Shown: piece after piece, positions 10,796 through 24,133 of the stretch
Numbering within the stretch: position 1 is the first letter of the stretch
How the letters are laid out: every line of letters starts with the position of its first letter
Source of the DNA: Hypomesus transpacificus
Taxonomy: Eukaryota > Chordata > Actinopteri > Osmeriformes > Osmeridae
Reading direction: 5' to 3'
DNA length: 64,000 nucleotides
Assembly: GCF_021917145.1 (NCBI RefSeq)
Contig: NW_025814039.1
Location: 682,001-746,000, forward strand
The notes under the pieces: model-generated
Told to the model about the DNA's origin: nothing
Databases searched by the model: none
What the model saw: only the letters and a program-made list of their open reading frames with translations
Made by a program: the position numbers and the translations under genes

Positions 10796-11010
10796 CCTCA
10801 GATCTCAGACTCGAGTGTCAGACTCAAACAGAAAGGCGTCAAGTCTCAGACCAAAAGTCGTCAGACTCAGGCGAAACGGCTTCAGTCTCAGAACAACCTC
10901 TGTCATTCTCAGACAAAACGTTCTCAAACCAAACACCATCATTCTCAGACAAAACGCTCTCAAACTAAACGGCGTCATTCTCAGACAAAACACCCTCAAA
11001 CTACGCTTTG
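10796..11010. repeat. Degenerate 36-bp minisatellite
   Basis: Units built on CATTCTCAGACAAAACG and CTCTCAAACTAAACGGCGT repeat about six times, each unit made of two related 18-bp halves. The repeats toward 10,800 are more diverged. Both strands stay open through the array (SQTKRSQTK-like on plus, LRMTPFSLRAFCLRM-like on minus), which is a by-product of the repeat. It replaces the place where the THAP exon and the right transposon end would be expected. Confidence 0.8.
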
Positions 11011-11023
11011 TCAGAATTGTTTT

Positions 11024-11545
11024 GTCAAAGCTGGCTAGATGAGGGAGCTATTGACTAGCTTTCTGAATTAGCTAAAGTAGCAGCCAAAGTGAATACCATG
11101 GTGTTGTTTTCTGTTAACTGGTACATCAAGAAAACATACTTTTGGTATAATACGAAATAGTTGTTTTCAGTAAGTTCTTTGATTGTACTGGCGGAACAAT
11201 TGTTCAGATCGTCGCGCCGCGTGTTGACGTTTATGATTCTTTAGCAAAGTTCTTTTGTAGTATCCATGGCAACCAATGAACTTTGTAAAGCTCTCTCTTG
11301 GAAGTCGCTTTGGATAAAAGCATCTGCTAAATGAACAAATGTAAATGTAACCAGAGGACCACACATGGTTTTACTTTACACTAGTGAACTAGCTTGCAGA
11401 AAACAACTATTTAGTATTATATCAAAAGTATGTTTTCTTGCTGTACCAATTAACAGAAACAACACCATGGTATTCACTTTAAAAGCTGCTACTTTAGCTA
11501 ATTCAGAAAGCTAGTCAACAAGTCCTTCATCTAGTTAGCTTTGAC
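11024..11545. mobile_element. Foldback (long-inverted-repeat) element
   Basis: The arm at 11,024-11,167 is the near-exact reverse complement of 11,398-11,545. Both run from a terminal GTCAAAGC to GAAAACAACTATTT. About 230 bp of spacer separates the arms. Differences are scattered single bases plus a few small indels. This is the structure of a MITE-like or foldback DNA element. No clear target duplication is visible, and the superfamily is unknown. Confidence 0.75.
11280..11349 (+). mobile_element. 5'-truncated L2 LINE (or L2-tailed SINE) 3' end inside the foldback spacer
   Basis: The sequence CTTGGAAGTCGCTTTGGATA followed by AAAGCATCTGCTAAATG and a TGTAAATGTAA tail is the same 3' hairpin and tail as in the LINE at 3.7-7.0 kb. 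Only about 70 bp can be recognised. It lies in the loop between the inverted arms. Confidence 0.75.
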
Positions 11546-11883
11546 GGTAACACTTTAGAATAATGGTCCGTTGTTAATGAGTAGCTATGCAGGAAGTAAT
11601 AGGTAGTTCTACATTAACACTGAATTTAATACTATTAACTAATATGGAACCAAGATTAACTAAGCAGTAAGCAATAGCGAATTTAGTACGAAGGTAGTTC
11701 CTTGGTAGGTATTTGATTATTACTAAATAAATATATCCTCATTGAGAACTACTTGTGAACTATGACCAATCAAGAAAGAATAACCAATGAATTACTAATC
11801 ACAAAAGTAACGTCTACAAAGTGAACAATTGTTTTGTTTTTTACTCTTAACATGGTCATAACATTTCAAAAGCTTGTGCCTTG
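11546..11883. other. AT-rich unclassified repeat-like segment before the satellite resumes
   Basis: The segment begins GGTAACACTTTAGAATAATG, a terminus style common to fish MITE-like repeats, and is AT-rich with no open frame. I could not see a matching inverted end. The satellite resumes at about 11,884 with CAAACCATTCAGCCAGAAGT, at a different monomer position from where the left block stopped. Confidence 0.4.
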
Positions 11884-14800
11884 TACCATTCAAACCATTC
11901 AGCCAGAAGTTACATGCCAAAATTGTAAATGCATTATAAACGATACTCAAGAGCTGAAATACACTTACAAGCAGTAAAGAAATGAAAGTCTAAAAAAAGG
12001 AATCTAAAGGCTTAATACCTTTACAAAACACGTTTACTATATATAAACAGCCACAGAAACATGTTCTAACAGTTAAAGTATTAAGAAAACCATTCAGCCA
12101 GAAGTTACATGCCAAACATTGTAAAACTCTATTCAGGAGCTGAAAAGCACTTTAAAGCAATAAAAAAATGACAGTCTCCAAAACAGAATATAATGGCTAT
12201 ACATTTACAAAACACCGTTTCCATACATACACAGCCACAGAAACATGTTATAACAGTTAAAACAAAAAGAAACCATTCAAACAGAAGTTACATGCCAACA
12301 TTGTAAAAGCATTGAAAAAGCTACTCAAGAGCTGAAACACACTTACAAGCAGTAAAGAAATAAAAGTCTAAAAAAGGAAATCTAAAGGCTAAATACCTTC
12401 ACAAAACACGTTTACCATGGATTAACAGCCACATAAACATGTTCCAGCAGTTAAAGTATCAAGAAAACCATTTAGCCAGAGGTTACATGCAAAACATTGT
12501 AAAACGCTAGTCAGGAGCTGAAAAGCACTTTAAAGCAATAAGAAAATGAAAGTCTCAAAAACAGAATCTAATGGCTACACATTTACAAAACACTTTTTCC
12601 ATACATACATAGCCACAGAAACATGTTATAACAGTTAAAACAACAAGAAAACCATTCAGCCAGAAGTTACATGCCAACATTGTAAATGCATTATAAACGA
12701 TACTCAAGAGCTGAAATACACTTACAAGCAGTAAAGAAATGAAAGTCTAAAAAAAGGAATCTAAAGGCTTAATACCTTCACAAAACACGTTTACCATGTA
12801 CTAACAGCCACAGAAACATATTCTGACCGTTAAAGTAACGAGAAAACCATTCAGCAAGAAGTTACATGCCAAACATTTTAAAACTCTATTCAGGAGCTGA
12901 AAAGCACTTTAAAGCAATACAAAAATGAAAGTCTCAAAAACAGAATCTAATGGCTAAACATCTTTTCAAAACACCTTTTCCATATATACACAGCCACAGA
13001 AACGTTATAACAGTTAAAACAACAAGAAAACCATTCAAACAGAAGTTACATGCCAAACATTTTAATTAATTGAAAACACTATTCAAGAGCTGAAAAGCAC
13101 TTACAAGCAGTAAAGAAATGAAAGTCTAAAAAAAGGAATCTAAAGGCTAAATACCTTCACGAAACACTTTTTCTATATATAAACAGCCACAGAAACATGT
13201 TTTAACAGTTAAAGTAACAAAAACACCATTGAGCAAGAAGTTACATGCCAAATATTGTAAAACTCTATTCAGGAGCTGAAAAGCACTTTAAAGCAATAAA
13301 AAAATGAAAGTCTCCAAAACAGAATCTAATGGCTACACATTTACAAAGCACTTTTCCATACATACATAGCCACAGAAACATGTTATAACAGTTAAAACAA
13401 CAAGAAAACCATTTAACCAGAAGTTACATGCCAACATTGTAAATGCATTATAAACGATACTCAAGAGCTGAAACACACTTACAAGCAGTAAAGAAATGAA
13501 AGTCTTAAAAAAGGAATCTAAAGGCTAAATACCTTCACGAAACACATTTACTATACTGAAACAGCCACAGAAACATGTTATAACAGTTAAAACAACAAGA
13601 AAACCGTTCAAACAGAAGTTACATGCCAAACATTTTAATTAATTGAAAACGCTATTCAAGAGCTGAAAAGCACTTACAAGCAGTAAAGAAATGAAAGTCT
13701 AAAAAAAGGAATCTAAAGGCTAAATACCTTCACAAAACACGTTTACTATACATAAACAGTGACAGAAACATGTTCTATCAGTTAAAACAACAACAAAACC
13801 ATTCAAACAGAAGTTACATGCCAAACATTTTAATTAATTGAAAACACTATTCAAGAGCTGAAAAGCACTTACAAGCAGTAAAGAAATGAAAGTCTAAAAA
13901 AAGGAATCTAAAGGCTAAATACCTTCACAAAACACTTTTTCTATATATAAACAGACACAGAAACATGTTTTAACAGTTAAAGTAACAAAAACACCATTGA
14001 GCAAGAAGTTACATGTCAAATATTGTAAAACTCTATTCAGGAGCTGAAAAGCACTTTAAAGCAATAAAAAAATGAAAGTCTCCAAAACAGAATCTAATGG
14101 CTACACATTTACAAAGCACTTTTCCATACATACATAGCCACAGAAACATGTTATAACAGTTAAAACAACAAGAAAACCATTTAACCAGAAGTTACATGCC
14201 AACATTGTAAATGCATTATAAACGATACTCAAGAGCTGAAACACACTTACAAGCAGTAAAGAAATGAAAGTCTAAAAAAAGGAATCTAAAGGCTAAATAC
14301 CTTCACAAAACACGTTTACTATACATAAACAGCCACAGAAACATGTTCTAACAGTTAAAGTAATAAGAAAACAGTTCAGCAAGAAGTTACATGCCAAACA
14401 TTTTAAAACTCTATTCAGGAGCTGAAAAGCACTTTAAAGCAATAAAAAAATGAAAGTCTCCAAAACAGAATCTAATGGCTACACATTTACAAAGCACTTT
14501 TCCATACATACATAGCCACAGAAACATGTTATAACAGTTAAAACAACAAGAAAACCATTTAACCAGAAGTTACATGCCAACATTGTAAATGCATTATAAA
14601 CGATACTCAAGAGCTGAAACACACTTACAAGCAGTAAAGAAATGAAAGTCTTAAAAAAGGAATCTAAAGGCTAAATACCTCACGAAACACATTTACTATA
14701 CTGAAACAGCCACAGAAACATGTTATAACAGTTAAAACAACAAGAAAACCGTTCAAACAGAAGTTACATGCCAAACATTTTAATTAATTGAAAACGCTAT

Positions 14801-17800
14801 TCAAGAGCTGAAAAGCACTTACAAGCAGTAAAGAAATGAAAGTCTAAAAAAAGGAATCTAAAGGCTAAATACCTTCACAAAACACGTTTACTATACATAA
14901 ACAGTGACAGAAACATGTTCTATCAGTTAAAACAACAACAAAACCATTCAAACAGAAGTTACATGCCAAACATTTTAATTAATTGAAAACACTATTCAAG
15001 AGCTGAAAAGCACTTACAAGCAGTAAAGAAATGAAAGTCTAAAAAAAGGAATCTAAAGGCTAAATACCTTCACAAAACACTTTTTCTATATATAAACAGA
15101 CACAGAAACATGTTTTAACAGTTAAAGTAACAAAAACACCATTGAGCAAGAAGTTACATGTCAAATATTGTAAAACTCTATTCAGGAGCTGAAAAGCACT
15201 TTAAAGCAATAAAAAAATGAAAGTCTCCAAAACAGAATCTAATGGCTACACATTTACAAAGCACTTTTCCATACATACATAGCCACAGAAACATGTTTAA
15301 CAGTTAAAACAACAAGAAAACCATTTAACCAGAAGTTACATGCCAACATTGTAAATGCATTATAAACGATACTCAAGAGCTGAAACACACTTACAAGCAG
15401 TAAAGAAATGAAAGTCTAAAAAAAGGAATCTAAAGGCTAAATACCTTCACAAAACACGTTTACTATACATAAACAGCCACAGAAACATGTTCTAACAGTT
15501 AAAGTAATAAGAAAACAGTTCAGCAAGAAGTTACATGCCAAACATTTTAAAACTCTATTCAGGAGCTGAAAAGCACTTTAAAGCAATACAAAAATGAAAG
15601 TCTCAAAAACAGAATCTAATGGCTAAACATCTTTACAAAACACCTTTTTCCATCTATACACAGCCACAGAAATGTTATAACAGTTAAAACAACAAGAAAA
15701 CCGTTCAAACAGAAGTTACATGCCAAACATTTTAATTAATTGAAAACGCTATTCAAGAGCTGAAAAGCACTTACAAGCAGTAAAGAAATGAAAGTCTAAA
15801 AAAAGGAATCTTAAGGCTAAATACCTTCACAAAACACGTTTACTATACATAAACAGTGACAGAAACATGTTCTATCAGTTAAAACAACAACAAAACCATT
15901 CAAACAGAAGTTACATGCCAAACATTTTAATTAATTGAAAACACTATTCAAGAGCTGAAAAGCACTTACAAGCAGTAAAGAAATGAAAGTCTAAAAAAAG
16001 GAATCTAAAGGCTAAATACCTTCACGAAACACTTTTTCTATATATAAACAGCCACAGAAACATGTTTTAACAGTTAAAGTAACAAAAACACCATTCAGCA
16101 AGAAGTTACATGCCAAATATTGTAAAACTCTATTCAGGAGCTGAAAAGCACTTTAAAGCAATAAAAAAATGAAAGTCTCCAAAACAGAATCTAATGGCTA
16201 CACATTTACAAAACACTTTTCCATACATACATAGCCACAGAAACATGTTATAACAGTTAAAACAAAAAGAAACCATTCAAACAGAAGTTACATGCCAACG
16301 TTGTAAAAGCATTGAAAACGCTACTCAAGAGCTGAAACACACTTACAAGCAGTAAAGAAATGAAAGTCTAAAAAAAGGAATCTAAAGGCTAAATACCTTC
16401 ACGAAACACATTTACTATACTGAAACAGCCACAGAAACATGTTATAACAGTTAAAACAACAACAAAACCATTCAAACAGAAGTTACATGCCAAACATTTT
16501 AATTAATTGAAAACACTATTCAAGAGCTGAAAAGCACTTACAAGCAGTAAAGAAATGAAAGTCTAAAAAAAGGAATCTAAAGGCTAAATACCTTCACGAA
16601 ACACTTTTTCTATATATAAACAGCCACAGAAACAAGTTTTAACAGTTAAAGTAACAAAAACACCATTGAGCAAGAAGTTACATGCCAAATATTGTAAAAC
16701 TCTATTCAGGAGCTGAAAAGCACTTTAAAGCAATAAAAAAATGAAAGTCTCCAAAACAGAATCTAATGGCTACACATTAACAAAGCACTTTTCCATACAT
16801 ACATAGCCACAGAAACATGTTATAACAGTTAAAACAACAAGAAAACCATTTAACCAGAAGTTACATGCCAACATTGTAAATGCATTATAAACGATACTCA
16901 AGAGCTGAAACACACTTACAAGCAGTAAAGAAATGAAAGTCTAAAAAAAGGAATCTAAAGGCTTAATACCTTCACGAAACACGTTTACTATACATAAACA
17001 GCCACAGAAACATGTTCTAACAGTTAAAGTAATAAGAAAACAGTTCAGCAAGAAGTTACATGCCAAACATTTTAAAACTCTATTCAGGAGCTGAAAAGCA
17101 CTTTAAAGCAATACAAAAATGAAAGTCTCCAAAACAGAATCTAAAGGCTACACATTTACAAAACACTTTTCCATACATACATAGCCACAGAAACATGTTA
17201 TAACAGTTAAAACAACAAGAAAACCATTCAACCAGAAGTTACATGCCAACATTGTAAATGCATTATAAACGATACTCAAGAGCTGAAACACACTTACAAG
17301 CAGTAAAGAAATGAAAGTCTAAAAAAAGGAATCTAAAGGCTAAATACCTTCACGAAACACTTTTTCTATATATAAACAGCCACAGAAACATGTTTTAACA
17401 GTTAAAGTAACAAAAACACCATTGAGCAAGAAGTTACATGCCAAATATTGTAAAACTCTATTCAGGAGCTGAAAAGCACTTTAAAGCAATAAAAAAATGA
17501 AAGTCTCCAAAACAGAATCTAATGGCTACACATTTACAAAGCACTTTTCCATACATACATAGCCACAGAAACATGTTATAACAGTTAAAACAACAAGAAA
17601 ACCATTTAACCAGAAGTTACATGCCAACATTGTAAATGCATTATAAACGATACTCAAGAGCTGAAACACACTTACAAGCAGTAAAGAAATGAAAGTCTAA
17701 AAAAAGGAATCTAAAGGCTTAATACCTTCACGAAACACGTTTACTATACATAAACAGCCACAGAAACATGTTCTAACAGTTAAAGTAATAAGAAAACAGT

Positions 17801-19812
17801 TCAGCAAGAAGTTACATGCCAAACATTTTAAAACTCTATTCAGGAGCTGAAAAGCACTTTAAAGCAATACAAAAATGAAAGTCTCCAAAACAGAATCTAA
17901 AGGCTACACATTTACAAAACACTTTTCCATACATACATAGCCACAGAAACATGTTATAACAGTTAAAACAACAAGAAAACCATTCAACCAGAAGTTACAT
18001 GCCAACATTGTAAATGCATTATAAACGATACTCAAGAGCTGAAACACACTTACAAGCAGTAAAGAAATGAAAGTCTAAAAAAAGGAATCTAAAGGCTAAA
18101 TACCTTCACGAAACACTTTTTCTATATATAAACAGCCACAGAAACATGTTTTAACAGTTAAAGTAACAAAAACACCATTGAGCAAGAAGTTACATGCCAA
18201 ATATTGTAAAACTCTATTCAGGAGCTGAAAAGCACTTTAAAGCAATAAAAAAATGAAAGTCTCCAAAACAGAATCTAATGGCTACACATTTACAAAGCAC
18301 TTTTCCATACATACATAGCCACAGAAACATGTTATAACAGTTAAAACAACAAGAAAACCATTTAACCAGAAGTTACATGCCAACATTGTAAATGCATTAT
18401 AAACGATACTCAAGAGCTGAAACACACTTACAAGCAGTAAAGAAATGAAAGTCTAAAAAAAGGAATCTAAAGGCTAATACCTTCACGAAACACATTTACT
18501 ATACTGAAACAGCCACAGAAACATGTTATAACAGTTAAAACAACAACAAAACCATTCAAACAGAAGTTACATGCCAAACATTTTAATTAATTGAAAACAC
18601 TATTCAAGAGCTGAAAAGCACTTACAAGCAGTAAAGAAATGAAAGTCTAAAAAAAGGAATCTAAAGGCTAAATACCTTCACAAAACACTTTTTCTATATA
18701 TAAACAGCCACAGAAACATGTTTTAACAGTTAAAGTAACAAAAACACCATTCAGCAAGAAGTTACATGCCAACATTGTAAATGCATTATAAATGATACTC
18801 AAGAGCTGAAACACACTTACAAGCAGTAAAGAAATGAAAGTCTAAAAAAAGGAATCTAAAGGCTAAATACCTTCACAAAACATGTTTACTATACATAAAC
18901 AGCCACATAAACATGTTCTAACAGTTAAAGTAATAAGAAAACCATTCAGCAAGAAGTTACATGCCAAACATTTTAAAACTCTATTCAGGAGCTGAAAAGC
19001 ACTTTAAAGCAATACAAAAATGAAAGTCTCAAAAACAGAATCTAATGGCTAAACACCTTTACAAAACAACTTTTCCATATATGCACAGCCACATAAAACA
19101 TGTTATAACAGTTAAAACAAAAAGAAACCATTCAAACAGAAGTTACATGCCAACGTTGTAAAAGCATTGAAAACGCTACTCAAGAGCTGAAACACACTTA
19201 CAAGCAGTAAAGAAATGAAAGTCTAAAAAAAGGAATCTAAAGGCTAAATACCTTCACGAAACACGTTTACTATACATAAACAGCCACAGAAACATGTTAT
19301 AACAGTTAAAACAACAACAAAACCATTCAAACAGAAGTTACATGCCAAACATTTTAATTAATTGAAAACACTATTCAAGAGCTGAAAAGCACTTACAAGC
19401 AGTAAAGAAATGAAAGTCTAAAAAAAGGAATCTAAAGGCTAAATACCTTCACGAAACACTTTTTCTATATATAAACAGCCACAGAAACAAGTTTTAACAG
19501 TTAAAGTAACAAAAACACCATTGAGCAAGAAGTTACATGCCAAATATTGTAAAACTCTATTCAGGAGCTGAAAAGCACTTTAAAGCAATAAAAAAATGAA
19601 AGTCTCCAAAACAGAATCTAATGGCTACACATTTACAAAACACTTTTCCATACATACATAGCCACAGAAACATGTTATAACAGTTAAAACAACAAGAAAA
19701 CCATTTAACCAGAAGTTACATGCCAACATTGTAAATGCATTATAAACGATACTCAAGAGCTGAAACACACTTACAAGCAGTAAAGAAATGAAAGTCTAAA
19801 AAAAGGAATCTA

Positions 19813-22800
19813 AAGGCTAAATACCTTCACAAAACAAGTTTACCATGTATTAACAGCAACAGAAACATGTTCCAGCAGTTAAAGTATCAAGAAAACCATT
19901 TAGCTAGAAGTTATATGCCAAACATTGTAAAACGCTAGTCAGGAGCTGAAAAGCACTTTAAAGCAATAAAAAAAAGAAAGTCTCAAAAACAGAATCTAAT
20001 GGCTAAACATCTTTACAAAACACCTTTTTCCATCTATACACAGCCACAGAAATGTTATAACAGTTAAAACAACAAGAAAACCATTCAACCAGAAGTTACA
20101 TGCCAAAAACTTTAATAAATTGAAAACACTATTCAAGAGCTGAAAAGCACTTACAAGCAGTAAAGAAATGAAAGTCTAAAAAAAGGAATCTAAAGGCTAA
20201 ATACCTTCACGAAACACGTTTACTATACATAAACAGCCACAGAAACATGTTCTAACAGTTAAAGTAATAAGAAAACCATTCAGCAAGAAGTTACATGCCA
20301 AACATTTTAAAACTCTATTCAGGAGCTGAAAAGCACTTTAAAGCAAAACAAAAATGAAAGTCTCAAAAACAGAATCTAATGGCTAAACATCTTTACAAAA
20401 CACCTTTTTCCATCTATACACAGCCACAGAAATGTTATAACAGTTAAAACAACAAGAAAACCGTTCAAACAGAAGTTACATGCCAAACATTTTAATTAAT
20501 TGAAAACGCTATTCAAGAGCTGAAAAGCACTTGCAAGCAGTAAAGAAATGAAAGTCTAAAAAAAGGAATTTAAAGGCTAAATACCTTCACAAAACACGTT
20601 TACTATACATAAACAGTGACAGAAACATGTTCTATCAGTTAAAACAACAACAAAACTATTCAAACAGAAGTTACATGCCAAACATTTTAATTAATTGAAA
20701 ACACTATTCAAGAGCTGAAAAGCACTTACAAGCAGTAAAGAAATGAAAGTCTAAAAAAAGGAATCTAAAGGCTAAATACCTTCACGAAACACTTTTTCTA
20801 TATATAAACAGCCACAGAAACATGTTTTAACAGTTAAAGTAACAAAAACACCATTCAGCAAGAAGTTACATGCCAAATATTGTAAAACTCTATTCAGGAG
20901 CTGAAAAGCACTTTAAAGCAATAAAAAAATGAAAGTCTTCAAAACAGAATCTAATGGCTACACATTTACAAAACACTTTTCCATACATACATAGCCACAG
21001 AAACATGTTATAACAGTTAAAACAAAAAGAAACCATTCAAACAGAACTTACATGCCAACGTTGTAAAAGCATTGAAAACGCTACTCAAGAGCTGAAACAC
21101 ACTTACAAGCAGTAAAGAAATGAAAGTCTAAAAAAAGGAATCTAAAGGCTAAATACCTTCACGAAACACATTTACTATACTGAAACAGCCACAGAAACAT
21201 GTTATAACAGTAAAAACAACAACAAAACCATTCAAACAGAAGTTACATGCCAAACATTTTAATTAATTGAAAACACTATTCAAGAGCTGAAAAGCACTTA
21301 CAAGCAGTAAAGAAATGAAAGTCTAAAAAAAGGAATCTAAAGGCTAAATACCTTCACGAAACACTTTTTCTATATATAAACAGCCACAGAAACATGTTTT
21401 AACAGTTAAAGTAACAAAAACACCATTGAGCAAGAAGTTACATGCCAAATATTGTAAAACTCTATTCAGGAGCTGAAAAGCACTTTAAAGCAATAAAAAA
21501 ATGAAAGTCTCCAAAACAGAATCTAATGGCTACACATTTACAAAGCACTTTTCCATACATACATAGCCACAGAAACATGTTATAACAGTTAAAACAACAA
21601 GAAAACCATTTAACCAGAAGTTACATGCCAACATTGTAAATGCATTATAAACGATACTCAAGAGCTGAAACACACTTACAAGCAGTAAAGAAATGAAAGT
21701 CTAAAAAAAGGAATCTAAAGGCTTAAATACCTTCACGAAACACGTTTACAAGAAGTTACATGCCAAACATTTTAAAACTCTATAAACAGCCACAGAAACA
21801 TGTTCTACACAGTTAAAGTAATAAGAAAACAGTTCAGCAAGAAGTTACATGCCAAACATTTTAAAACTCTATTCAGGAGCTGAAAAGCACTTTAAAGCAA
21901 TACAAAAATGAAAGTCTCCAAAACAGAATCTAAAGGTTACACATCTTTACAAAACACCTTTTTCCATACTATACATAGCCACAGAAACATGTTATAACAG
22001 TTAAAACAACAAGAAAACCATTCAACCAGAAGTTACATGCCAAACACTTGTAAATGCATTGATAAACGACTACTCAAGAGCTGAAACAGCACTTACAAGC
22101 AGTAAAGAAATGAAAGTCTAAAAAAAGGAATCTAAAGGCTAAATACCTTCACAAAACAAGTTTACCATATATTAACAGCAACAGAAACATGTTCCAGCAG
22201 TTAAAGTAATCAAGAAAACCATTTAGCTAGAAGTTATATGCCAAACATTGTAAAACGCTAGTCAGGAGCTGAAAAGCACTTTAAAGCAATAAAAAAAAGA
22301 AAGTCTCAAAAACAGAATCTAATGGCTAAACATCTTTACAAAACACCTTTTTCCATCTATACACAGCCACAGAAATGTTATAACAGTTAAAACAACAAGA
22401 AAACCATTCAACCAGAAGTTACATGCCAAAAACTTTAATAAATTGAAAACACTATTCAAGAGCTGAAAAGCACTTACAAGCAGTAAAGAAATGAAAGTCT
22501 AAAAAAAGGAATCTAAAGGCTAAATACCTTCACAAAACATGTTTACTATACATAAACAGTGACAGAAACATGTTCTATCAGTTAAAACAACAACAAAACC
22601 ATTCAAACAGAAGTTACATGCCAAACATTTAATTAATTGAAAACACTATTCAAGAGCTGAAAAGCACTTACAAGCAGTAAAGAAATGAAAGTCTAAAAAA
22701 GGAATCTAAAGGCTAAATACCTTCACGAAACACTTTTTCTATATATAAACAGCCACAGAAACATGTTTTAACAGTTAAAGTAACAAAAACACCATTCAGC

Positions 22801-24033
22801 AAGAAGTTACATGCCAAATATTGTAAAACTCTATTCAGGAGCTGAAAAGCACTTTAAAGCAATAAAAAAATGAAAGTCTTCAAAACAGAATCTAATGGCT
22901 ACACATTTACAAAACACTTTTCCATACATACATAGCCACAGAAACATGTTATAACAGTTAAAACAAAAAGAAACCATTCAAACAGAACTTACATGCCAAC
23001 GTTGTAAAAGCATTGAAAACGCTACTCAAGAGCTGAAACACACTTACAAGCAGTAAAGAAATGAAAGTCTAAAAAAAGGAATCTAAAGGCTAAATACCTT
23101 CACGAAACACATTTACTATACTGAAACAGCCACAGAAACATGTTATAACAGTAAAAACAACAACAAAACCATTCAAACAGAAGTTACATGCCAAACATTT
23201 TAATTAATTGAAAACACTATTCAAGAGCTGAAAAGCACTTACAAGCAGTAAAGAAATGAAAGTCTAAAAAAAGGAATCTAAAGGCTAAATACCTTCACGA
23301 AACACTTTTTCTATATATAAACAGCCACAGAAACATGTTTTAACAGTTAAAGTAACAAAAACACCATTGAGCAAGAAGTTACATGCCAAATATTGTAAAA
23401 CTCTATTCAGGAGCTGAAAAGCACTTTAAAGCAATAAAAAAATGAAAGTCTCCAAAACAGAATCTAATGGCTACACATTTACAAAGCACTTTTCCATACA
23501 TACATAGCCACAGAAACATGTTATAACAGTTAAAACAACAAGAAAACCATTTAACCAGAAGTTACATGCCAACATTGTAAATGCATTATAAACGATACTC
23601 AAGAGCTGAAACACACTTACAAGCAGTAAAGAAATGAAAGTCTAAAAAAAGGAATCTAAAGGCTTAATACCTTCACGAAACACGTTTACTATACATAAAC
23701 AGCCACAGAAACATGTTCTAACAGTTAAAGTAATAAGAAAACAGTTCAGCAAGAAGTTACATGCCAAACATTTTAAAACTCTATTCAGGAGCTGAAAAGC
23801 ACTTTAAAGCAATACAAAAATGAAAGTCTCCAAAACAGAATCTAAAGGTTACACATTTACAAAACACTTTTCCATACATACATAGCCACAGAAACATGTT
23901 ATAACAGTTAAAACAACAAGAAAACCATTCAACCAGAAGTTACATGCCAACATTGTAAATGCATTATAAACGATACTCAAGAGCTGAAACACACTTACAA
24001 GCAGTAAAGAAATGAAAGTCTAAAAAAAGGAAT
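19813..24033 (+). repeat. 2.32-kb tandem duplication within the satellite
   Basis: Markers such as AACAAGTTTACCAT followed by TAACAGCAACAG occur at about 19,830 and again at about 22,155, with the same order of monomer subtypes after each. The spacing is about 2,323 bp. The second copy runs into the N gap. The end of the first copy (21,720-22,095) differs from the second by many small insertions. Confidence 0.75.
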
Positions 24034-24133
24034 NNNNNNNNNNNNNNNNNNNNNNNNNNNNNNNNNNNNNNNNNNNNNNNNNNNNNNNNNNNNNNNNNNN
24101 NNNNNNNNNNNNNNNNNNNNNNNNNNNNNNNNN
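24034..24133. other. Assembly gap of exactly 100 N
   Basis: A run of 100 Ns lies inside the satellite. A round 100 is the usual placeholder for a gap of unknown size, so the true array length is not known. Confidence 0.98.

Larger units (their letters stand above)
1259..10805. mobile_element. Kolobok-like DNA transposon with transposase and P2RX7_C-domain genes (decayed)
   Basis: The element begins at a TTAA inside a satellite monomer. It contains a plus-strand P2RX7_C-domain gene that starts only 246 bp from the terminus, and a minus-strand multi-exon transposase running inward from the other side. The transposase has the GDxRxDSPG, TDRH and DVWH motifs. A D-x2-H string between the second Asp and the Glu is shared by the hAT, CACTA, P, Kolobok, Transib and Dada groups. 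THAP-like remains and the TTAA point to Kolobok. Both genes are broken, a 3.3-kb LINE has inserted, and the right terminus appears lost around the minisatellite at 10.8 kb, so the right boundary is approximate. The superfamily name is inferred from motifs and target site, not from a search. Confidence 0.65.
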
